From NCBI GenBank assembly GCA_020433785.1, contig JAGRCC010001017.1:1-11778 (forward strand): a stretch of 11,778 nt of DNA, given 5' to 3'. Shown here in pieces: positions 6,201 to 11,778 of the stretch; positions within the stretch are counted from its first letter, which is position 1; each line of letters starts with the position of its first letter. The notes beneath the pieces are model-generated. The model worked only from the letters and a program-made list of their open reading frames with translations, had not been told where the DNA came from and made no database searches. The stretch comes from Anaerolineae bacterium (GTDB lineage: Bacteria > Chloroflexota > Anaerolineae > 4572-78 > J111). The position numbers were made by a program, and so were the translations under genes.

Positions 6201-9200
6201 AACGATGCTGACGGTAATCCCGGCTACTACCTGTTTGTTGGGCTTGACCCGGCCCTTACCTACACCGTGCGCTTCTACCCGCCGGTAACCTATACGCTGG
6301 GGCCGCCCCTGGCCGTAAATTACAATTTAAGCATCTCCAACACATCTTCCACCACCGACGGTCTGGACAGCGACGGCATCACCACCGGCAACGTCATCAC
6401 CTATGGCAACTATGTCCAAACCCAGCCGATTACCTTCACGCCCGGTATCACCGTCGATTTAACCTGGGATCAAGGGTTGTGGCTGCCCACCGACTACGGC
6501 GATGCGCCCAATAGCTACAATACGCGGGCCACCGGCTCAATGACACCGGCCAACGCAGCCCGCCACGTCATCCTGCCCAACATCTATATGGGCAACGGCG
6601 TCGATGATGAACTCGACGGCACTCCCGACCCGACCAGTTTTCTCGATGACGCCGGCGACGGCAACGATGATGAGGACGGGGTTGTCTTTGAATATTATCG
6701 CGGCCCGATCACCCAACCTACGCCCATCTTCATCGTTGGCGATACATCCGACTTAACCGTAACCACCGTCGTAACCGTCCCAGCCAACTATCGAGGCTAT
6801 CTCAACGCCTGGATCGATTTCAACCGCGACGGCGACTTTGACGACGCCGGTGAGCAGATTGCCACCGACCAACAGGCTCCGGTCAACGGGGGCATCATCA
6901 ATGTCTCTGTTTCTGTGCCTGCAACCGCCATCACCGGCACCTCATACGCTCGCTTCCGCTTTAGCACCGAGTCCGGCCTTGGCCCCAGCGGTGGCGCTCG
7001 CGACGGCGAGGTTGAAGATTACCCGCTTCTCATCTTGCCCGGCGACTACGGCGATCTGCCCGATGGCAGCGTGTCCGGTTCACCCAACCCGCCCAACTAC
7101 CCCACCACCAGCAGCAATGACGGTGCGCGACACGCCATCAACCCAATCAATAACCCCACCTTAGGCGGCAGCGTCGATGATGAACTCGACGGCCAACCCA
7201 GCCGTAACGCCACCGGCGACGGCGCGGACGAGAACGGCGTGGTCTTCACCAGCGACATCGTCCCCGGCGAAATTATGACGCTAACCGTCACAGCCTCCGT
7301 CACCGATGGTTTGCTCAACGCCTGGATCGATTTCAACTTTGACGGTGATTTCGATGACTTGAACGAGCGGCTGGCGACCAACCAGCCCATCGCCGCCGGA
7401 GCGACCATCACCATTACCGCCAACGTGCCGCTTACGGCCACGCAAGCGCTTACTGCTTATAGCCGCTTCCGTTTCAGCACCGACGCCAACTTATTGCCCA
7501 CCGGCTTAGCCCTAAACGGCGAGGTGGAAGATTACGCCCAGCCTATTCTGCCGCTCGATTACGGTGATTTACCCAGCACGTTCCCGACCACCTACAGCGT
7601 CGATGGCGCACGACACATTATCAACACCAACGGTAACCCAACGCTGGGCAGCCGGGTTGATGCGGAAAGCGACGGTCAGCCCAACAACGCCGCTAGCGGT
7701 GACGATAGTAACAACTCATCCTTTATAACCCACGGCTCCGGCTCCGGCGATGATGAAGACGGGGTCAGCTTTAATACCCTATTGGTTCCCGGTAAGGTCG
7801 CGACCATCACCGTCTCGACGTTATCAGCCGGTTCCGGTGGGGCTGATGGACTGCTCAATGCCTGGGTTGATTTCAATAATAACGGTGCGTTTGATCCCGG
7901 TGAGCAAATATTTACCGACACCAATCTGACCGCCGGATCAACCAACACCTTGAGCTTTGTGGTTCCGAGCAACGCCGTTACCGGCACAACCTATCTACGC
8001 TTCCGTTACAGCAGCGAGACAGGTCTATCGCCCAGTGGCCTGGCCCTTGACGGTGAGGTTGAAGACTATCGCACCGAAATTGTCGTGGTCGATTACGGGG
8101 ATAACCCCGACCGCTATGGTACAACCGACGCCCAAAATGGGCCGTACCACGTCATCACCAGCACCCTCTATCTAGGCAGCCAGGTTGATGATGAACTCGA
8201 CGGCCAGCCCAACGACACTGCGCGGGGCGATGATCAGACCGGCACGCCTGACGATGAGGATGGCGTTCTTTTCGACAACTACAGCGGTACACCGGCCTTG
8301 CCTATCGCAATTATGCAACTTGGCGAAACAAGCGGTTTAACCGTGACCACCACCGGCAGCGGCTACCTGTACGGTTGGGTTGACCTCAACGGCGACGGCG
8401 ACTTCGACGATGCGGGCGAAATGGTGGTTAACGGTCAAGCTGTCTCTGGAGCGGGCAATACGGTTAATGTTAACGTCAATGTTCCCTCCAGCGTGACAAC
8501 GTACACCACCTACGCTCGCTTCCGTCTCAGTGATAAAACCGGCCTTGGCCCGGTCGGCCCGCAAACTTCGGGCAATGAATTTGTCTATGGGGAAGTAGAA
8601 GATTACGTTATCCAGCTTGTCGATGCCAACAAAGCGCTCAGCACTACCGCCGAAAGCCATACCAGCGGCAGCGACGTTGCTATCGGCGAGGTGGTTCAAT
8701 ACGATATCACCATCACCCTGCCGGAGTTGACCATCAACAATGTGCGCATTACCGACACATTAGGCACCGGCCTCCAGTATTTAACCAACACGGTGCGTAT
8801 CGCGGCGTCCAGTGGCGTTACCACCAGCGGTGTTACCGAAAGCGGCAGCCCCTTCGGCAACGGCACCGATCCGATTTTTAACTTGGGAACAATTACCAAC
8901 GTCAACACCAGCCCGGCCCAAAGCGAGGTGCTGACCCTGACCTTCAACGCACTGGTGCTGAATGTCTTGGCCAACCAGGACGGTACGGATCTCACCAACG
9001 GCTTTACGGTCAGTTACGATAACGTGGTCTTAACCTCCGAGCCGGTGACCGTCACTGTCGTTGAACCTGACTTTACTATCGACAAACAGGTCTCCACCGC
9101 TCCTTCCGACGCCGGCGATGTGGTTAGCTATACCGTTACCTATGAAAACACAGGCAACACCACAGCCTTTGATGTAACCTTAACCGATACCCTGCCCATC

Positions 9201-11778
9201 ACCTACTTGAAACTCGATTTAGGCAGCGTTAGCATTAGTAGTAGCGGCACCGTCACCAGTGTTAACAATAACTCCTCCGGTAATACCGTGCGCGTGACGG
9301 TCGGGGGCGTGGCTGTGGGGGCCACGGTTACCGTGGGCTATTCGGCTACCTTAACCAGCACTGTTGAACTAAACCAACCCATTACCAACACGGCCTATCT
9401 CACCTACACCAGCCTCCCCGGCGGGAACGGTACAACCGGTAATCCCACCGGCTCCAATCCGCCCGGCAGTTCCGGCAACCCGGATGGCGAGCGTAACGGC
9501 AGCGGCGGCGTGAATGATTACATCATCACCGACAGCGAACAGATTGAGGTTAATATCTCTGTCCTGACCAAAGCCATCACCACCACGTCCGAGGCCCATA
9601 CCAACTTTGGAGGCGGTTATGAACGGCTGGCCATCGGCGAGATTGTGCGTTACCGGCTGGTCTTCGAACTGCCTGAAGGCGCAGCGCCGAATCTGCAAGT
9701 TCAGGATGTTCTCACAAGTAATCTGCAATTTATGAATGACAATACGGTCAAAGTGGCCTTTATCGCCAACGGTGGCGGCATCACCTCCACAACCGTAACC
9801 GATGCTGCTGCGGATTGCCCCACTCTGCTCTTTACAGGAAACTCCGCTACCGGCATCGAACCAACCTGTGTTTTGACCAGTACGGCTGTTTCGGGCAATG
9901 TCAACTTTAATCTTGGCACGCTGGTCAACCGCGATAACGATAGCGATGCTGAACTGGTTGTGGTTGAATTTAATGCCCTGGTCTTGAACAATACCGATAA
10001 TAATCGCGGCGATATTCTCAGCAATCTTTTCCGGGTCACAACCGATCAAGGTACGTCTCCTGACTCGAATACGGTCGATGTTCAACTGGTTGAACCGGTG
10101 CTTGAAATCTCTAAGCAGCTCAATACCACCGGCATCGACGCCGGGGATACCATTAGCTATACCTTGTCTATTACCAACACGGCTACCGGTAATGATGCTG
10201 CTGCCGCCTTTGACGTTGTTATTTCAGATACGCTGCCCAGCCAGTTGACTTTGGCGGTCAGCCCGACCGTCTCGACCGCAGCCGTTTTTACCGACAGCAG
10301 CAGTGGCTCGCTGATCTATGTTGAATTTGATCGCCTCGATCCCGGCCAGTCGGCAGAAGTTACAATCACGGCGACGGTTGCCTCCGCTGCGATCAACGGT
10401 CTGGCGATCACCAACACCGCCGTTGTTACGGGCACAAGTCTGCCCGGTGACGGAACACCCAACAACCCCACCGGCTCCACCACCCCTGGTGCCTCTGGCG
10501 ATAACAACGGCGAGCGCAACGGCAGCGACGGCCCCGCCGGTACGCCCGACGATTATTACGATGAGGATGATGCAGCCTTCTCGATTACCTCGCTGCCGCC
10601 CGGTAAAACTATAGACAACACCAGCGCCGGTAACACCTCCGGCCTCGACGTAACCATTGGTGAGGTCATCACCTACCAGGTTACAGTCGATCTACCGGAA
10701 GGGGTGGTTCCCGGCCTGACCATCACCGACGATATTCCCGTTGGGCTGGCTTACATACCGAACAGCGTTGTCACCGACACCACATCCTTTAACGGCAGCT
10801 TCAGCCCCGGCGACCCCACCATCACCAGTGCCGGCGGCAGCGGCGATGACCTGGTTATTGCGTATGCCGGTAATATCAACGTGACCGCTGACAACAACCC
10901 GGCCAACAACCGGCTTGTCTTCACCTTCCGCACCCTCGTAACGGACGTGGTTGACAATGTCGGGTTTGGCTCTGGACAAACGACACTCACCAACACGGTC
11001 CAACTGCAAGTGGGCAACCTGCCGCCGCAAACCTCATCGGCGGTAACCGCCACGGTGGTTGAACCCAATATGGTCATCACCAAAACCATGGATCCTGCCG
11101 AGGCCGGCGCTCTTTCGACCACGGTTATCACCCTGACCGTAGCCAATACCGGCCTGTCTGAAGCCTTTGACGTGATTGTGGAAGATCCCATCCCGACCAC
11201 TATCTTCAGCAACATTACGCCCGTTGTAACGCCGCCTGGTTTCGCCTTTAGTACGATACCGTCCGGCACGGATACGATTGTTCGCTACACCGGTGGCAGT
11301 ATCGATGTTAATGACATAGTCACCTTTGTGCTCACGGCTCAGGTTACTTCCCCCATCACCGACAATCTTGTAATCACCAATGTGGCCACCATCACGCAGG
11401 CAACGACCTTGCCGGGGCCTGATCCCAACGAGCGCAATGAACCGCCGGTCAGCGACAGCGACACGCTGACAACCCTCTCCCTAAGTTTGGGGAATCGGGT
11501 CTGGTTTGATGCCGACAACGACGGCCTCCTCGACCCCAGCGAAAGCGGCATCGATGGCGTGGTGCTGCAACTGCTCGACAGCGCGGGCAATCCGTATGAT
11601 GTCGATCCCGTCACCCCCGGCACGCAAACCTACACCACAACCACGGTCGGCGGCGGTTACTACACCTTCACCCATCTGCTGGCAGATGCCTATCGCGTGC
11701 GTGTTGTCAATAGCAACTTCCAAGCTACCGGCGTGCTATCCACATACGTGAGCAGTGCTGATGTGGCTGGCACCTCAA
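3249..11778 (+). CDS. Giant modular surface protein (DUF11-like, SdrD B-like and GEVED repeats), C-terminus missing
   Basis: One frame stays open from the ATG at 3249 to the right edge: 2843 full codons with no stop or frameshift in my reading. N-terminus: hydrophobic segment 3-24, charged linker 25-54, second hydrophobic segment 55-74, possible cleavage after ALA (80-82). Modules in order: a block of DUF11-like Ig-fold domains with the D-x-LP signature (83-929), an SdrD B-like domain (930 to about 1078), four GEVED domains (1082-1786), three composite isopeptide-D2-like plus DUF11 modules (1791 to about 2740), and a second SdrD B-like domain starting at 2745 and cut by the edge. DUF11, SdrD B-like and GEVED modules are known from large extracellular stalk and adhesin proteins. 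Composition is dominated by Thr, Val, Asn, Asp and Gly with few Lys, fitting an exported beta-rich fibre. Attachment or structural fibre is the likely role, but the ligand is unknown. The anchoring signal would lie beyond the window. Confidence 0.9.
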   Translation, partial: MTLLITGVFLFALIISLTLRLLVHCSNTIRQKNQATAPVDEQPRWPRRVYFTKKWVALLFLMSVAVTSCGLWLINNSPNALAQTPSAQVKTSKSVASASSTFDAGEEIVFNVAYSCASVLDPVCQNMVITDVIHPNLEFLGTTSLPDGATFNQAGGEVVINLGDIPAGDSRVFQLRARFPLGTLPGITATNQTIADADNANPVTSDIVDVVASSSFLMTANKSVITVPQTGVIGEGYQTTYQLNICNPNNGVGGVALLNPVLTDTLPAEVTPVLPLPYGGIYIPGSPPTSSNLALWQAGVGGFPTEIPVTEGCFTLEFPVEFNSATTGVVSGTVVNNVFTVSGNPADEPTDTVGLGPVGNNVTLRDPYYAASFEKTVASASNHPDDPGVEELPGGPVTYTLTLNNNGTLPISNTVVTDVLPTEIATVTTVGVVPITTGQTVTFSYELDNSGSWILGQTATETTVIDLSSLPGKVTALRWELGTMPFTITQWSVNVSGNISDTFISGSFDNCGGFTGFSQGSAQADGPDCATVEVIELRAIPRTDKQISNSNDVKPGSVVSYTLSVFNDSVAHNDVIAPITLADLLPQELDVVVLDGGSYRPATAADSWYQIVSQPGGTPAPTVAFTPTYGANNETLLRWQWPGPFQLAPGERIDLTFAVRVKHGTLPGPLDNRSIILWNPATLNPLYCIGNQIYTDTINIDEDGDSVENGCQSDNEPTNVAVYLAMESQKFVLGELDGGIWNKDGLTVPGGQVNYRMHITNLSNITTTNLVVYDIFPFVGDTGNIDTTPRGSDWRPNLQAPIAVPAGLPLSIQYSQSGNPCRPEILPSGPPGCTDDWSATPPADVTSVQAARFEFCDGGNCLELAPDDGSGNGGSLVLTWIMQAPNDAPNDPERAWNTFGFTAEGGGLNLLPAEPNRVGIRVTRSLTTASLGDYVWLDVYGTQNDGIQQPEESGINGVRVELRDENGDPYDFNNDGQPDYRITGNDADGNPGYYLFVGLDPALTYTVRFYPPVTYTLGPPLAVNYNLSISNTSSTTDGLDSDGITTGNVITYGNYVQTQPITFTPGITVDLTWDQGLWLPTDYGDAPNSYNTRATGSMTPANAARHVILPNIYMGNGVDDELDGTPDPTSFLDDAGDGNDDEDGVVFEYYRGPITQPTPIFIVGDTSDLTVTTVVTVPANYRGYLNAWIDFNRDGDFDDAGEQIATDQQAPVNGGIINVSVSVPATAITGTSYARFRFSTESGLGPSGGARDGEVEDYPLLILPGDYGDLPDGSVSGSPNPPNYPTTSSNDGARHAINPINNPTLGGSVDDELDGQPSRNATGDGADENGVVFTSDIVPGEIMTLTVTASVTDGLLNAWIDFNFDGDFDDLNERLATNQPIAAGATITITANVPLTATQALTAYSRFRFSTDANLLPTGLALNGEVEDYAQPILPLDYGDLPSTFPTTYSVDGARHIINTNGNPTLGSRVDAESDGQPNNAASGDDSNNSSFITHGSGSGDDEDGVSFNTLLVPGKVATITVSTLSAGSGGADGLLNAWVDFNNNGAFDPGEQIFTDTNLTAGSTNTLSFVVPSNAVTGTTYLRFRYSSETGLSPSGLALDGEVEDYRTEIVVVDYGDNPDRYGTTDAQNGPYHVITSTLYLGSQVDDELDGQPNDTARGDDQTGTPDDEDGVLFDNYSGTPALPIAIMQLGETSGLTVTTTGSGYLYGWVDLNGDGDFDDAGEMVVNGQAVSGAGNTVNVNVNVPSSVTTYTTYARFRLSDKTGLGPVGPQTSGNEFVYGEVEDYVIQLVDANKALSTTAESHTSGSDVAIGEVVQYDITITLPELTINNVRITDTLGTGLQYLTNTVRIAASSGVTTSGVTESGSPFGNGTDPIFNLGTITNVNTSPAQSEVLTLTFNALVLNVLANQDGTDLTNGFTVSYDNVVLTSEPVTVTVVEPDFTIDKQVSTAPSDAGDVVSYTVTYENTGNTTAFDVTLTDTLPITYLKLDLGSVSISSSGTVTSVNNNSSGNTVRVTVGGVAVGATVTVGYSATLTSTVELNQPITNTAYLTYTSLPGGNGTTGNPTGSNPPGSSGNPDGERNGSGGVNDYIITDSEQIEVNISVLTKAITTTSEAHTNFGGGYERLAIGEIVRYRLVFELPEGAAPNLQVQDVLTSNLQFMNDNTVKVAFIANGGGITSTTVTDAAADCPTLLFTGNSATGIEPTCVLTSTAVSGNVNFNLGTLVNRDNDSDAELVVVEFNALVLNNTDNNRGDILSNLFRVTTDQGTSPDSNTVDVQLVEPVLEISKQLNTTGIDAGDTISYTLSITNTATGNDAAAAFDVVISDTLPSQLTLAVSPTVSTAAVFTDSSSGSLIYVEFDRLDPGQSAEVTITATVASAAINGLAITNTAVVTGTSLPGDGTPNNPTGSTTPGASGDNNGERNGSDGPAGTPDDYYDEDDAAFSITSLPPGKTIDNTSAGNTSGLDVTIGEVITYQVTVDLPEGVVPGLTITDDIPVGLAYIPNSVVTDTTSFNGSFSPGDPTITSAGGSGDDLVIAYAGNINVTADNNPANNRLVFTFRTLVTDVVDNVGFGSGQTTLTNTVQLQVGNLPPQTSSAVTATVVEPNMVITKTMDPAEAGALSTTVITLTVANTGLSEAFDVIVEDPIPTTIFSNITPVVTPPGFAFSTIPSGTDTIVRYTGGSIDVNDIVTFVLTAQVTSPITDNLVITNVATITQATTLPGPDPNERNEPPVSDSDTLTTLSLSLGNRVWFDADNDGLLDPSESGIDGVVLQLLDSAGNPYDVDPVTPGTQTYTTTTVGGGYYTFTHLLADAYRVRVVNSNFQATGVLSTYVSSADVAGTS
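3495..6035 (+). other. N-terminal block of about five DUF11-like Ig-fold domains
   Basis: Residues 83-929 of the giant protein. Domains begin near residues 89, 216, 363, 542 and 727, many with a K-S/Q-V or similar strand followed by a G-E/D/S-x-V-x-Y strand. Most have a D-x-L/F-P signature mid-domain, for example TDTLPAEV, TDVLPTEI and ADLLPQEL. The copies are strongly diverged in length and sequence, unlike the later modules. Several contain Cys pairs (for example YSCASVLDPVCQN in the first), absent from most later repeats, so this part may be disulfide-stabilised. Confidence 0.7.
6036..6480 (+). other. SdrD B-like (prealbumin-type) domain 1
   Basis: Residues 930 to about 1078. The opening SLGDYVWLD, then NDGIQQPEESGINGVRVEL and later GYYLFVGL, match the SdrD B-like pattern: S-x-G-D-x-V-W-x-D, DG-x-Q-x-x-E-x-G-I-x-G-V, and G-x-Y-x-F-x-x-L. 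In staphylococcal Sdr proteins such B-domains are rigid calcium-binding stalk units. The Asp-rich loops here fit that, but calcium binding is inferred. This domain separates the DUF11 block from the GEVED repeats. Confidence 0.8.
6492..8606 (+). repeat. Four tandem GEVED domains
   Basis: The four copies are at 6492-7022, 7044-7535, 7557-8069 and 8091-8606, each about 165-177 residues. Each starts with DYGD(A/L/N)P, passes VDDELDG or a variant, an acidic D-D-E-D-G-V-x-F stretch and a (W)(I/V)D(F/L)N loop, then a Y-x-RFR-x-S strand, and ends with GEVEDY. They are adjacent with only about 7 residues between copies. The second has a shortened acidic stretch (GADENGVVF) and the third has VDAESDG in place of VDDELDG. 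GEVED domains occur in large secreted bacterial proteins, with functions poorly known. Confidence 0.88.
8619..11480 (+). repeat. Three composite modules: isopeptide-D2-like domain plus DUF11 domain
   Basis: Module 1 (8619-9521), module 2 (9522-10559) and module 3 (10560 to about 11480) share one order. A first Ig-like half contains GE-(V/I)-(V/I)-x-Y, then LPE and, in modules 1 and 2, FNALVLN. The VVEP or LVEP that follows introduces a DUF11 half with K-(Q/T)-x, AGD/AGA, Y/T-x-L/V and a D-(T/P)-(L/I)-P signature. The GE-x-x-x-Y landmarks lie at 8685, 9636 and 10659, so the period is 951 then 1023 bp. Modules 1 and 2 end in a Gly/Asn/Pro-rich linker with GERNGS; in module 3 this decays to NERNEP. 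The first halves resemble fimbrial isopeptide-forming D2 domains, but the bond-forming residues cannot be assigned by eye. Confidence 0.75.
11481..11778 (+). other. SdrD B-like domain 2, cut by the window edge
   Basis: From residue 2745, SLGNRVWFD, then DNDGLLDPSESGIDGVVL and GGYYTFTHLLADAYRVRV give a complete match to the SdrD B-like signature. The frame remains open at the last base, so further stalk repeats or the C-terminal anchor must follow outside the window. Confidence 0.82.

Noticed and set aside
9369..10085. 238-codon minus-strand frame
   Set aside because: It lies antisense within the giant gene, whose frame is continuous with clear domain motifs. Thr/Val-rich codons (ACC, GTC, AAC) on one strand rarely give stops on the other.
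10751..11269. 172-codon minus-strand frame
   Set aside because: It is antisense to the third composite module. Its Val/Thr/Ser-rich low-complexity product has no recognisable motif.

Overview
The window most likely comes from a bacterium with a Gram-positive-like, monoderm-type surface, and a member of the Chloroflexota (Anaerolineae-like) is my best guess. That guess is an inference from three things. There is a secreted protein ending in an LPVTG sorting signal. There is a giant surface protein built from DUF11-like, SdrD B-like and GEVED-type modules. There is also a family-39-like membrane glycosyltransferase. No rRNA, tRNA or other taxonomic marker is present.

Layout from left to right. 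(1) Positions 1-770, minus strand: the N-terminal 256 residues of a multi-pass GT-C (GT39/PMT-type) membrane glycosyltransferase, cut by the left edge. (2) Positions 771-1424: a gene-poor stretch. It holds a 12-bp palindrome inside a possible promoter for the glycosyltransferase and, most strikingly, a phase-locked array of about 15 units of exactly 21 bp (994-1308) with two alternating core types. (3) Positions 1425-2111, plus strand: a helical protein of unknown function made of two diverged copies of one domain. (4) Positions 2112-2265: a perfect 16-bp inverted repeat whose arms are themselves palindromic. (5) Positions 2266-3045, plus strand: a secreted protein with a signal peptide, an Asp/Gly-rich linker, two CxxxC motifs and an LPVTG anchor. 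(6) Positions 3046-3248: a repeated palindromic REP-like element. (7) Position 3249 to the right edge, plus strand: one uninterrupted reading frame of at least 2843 codons coding for a modular giant surface protein. Its stop and C-terminus lie outside the window.

How the genes may relate: the two right-hand genes both encode exported proteins and are co-oriented, so they may form a surface or appendage locus. The distal protein would be the long fibre and the LPVTG protein a smaller wall-anchored partner. The glycosyltransferase is divergent and could glycosylate surface components, but nothing in the sequence ties it to them. Each junction between genes carries a different repeat family, which suggests a repeat-rich, plastic region. 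No mobile-element gene, CRISPR array or RNA gene is visible.
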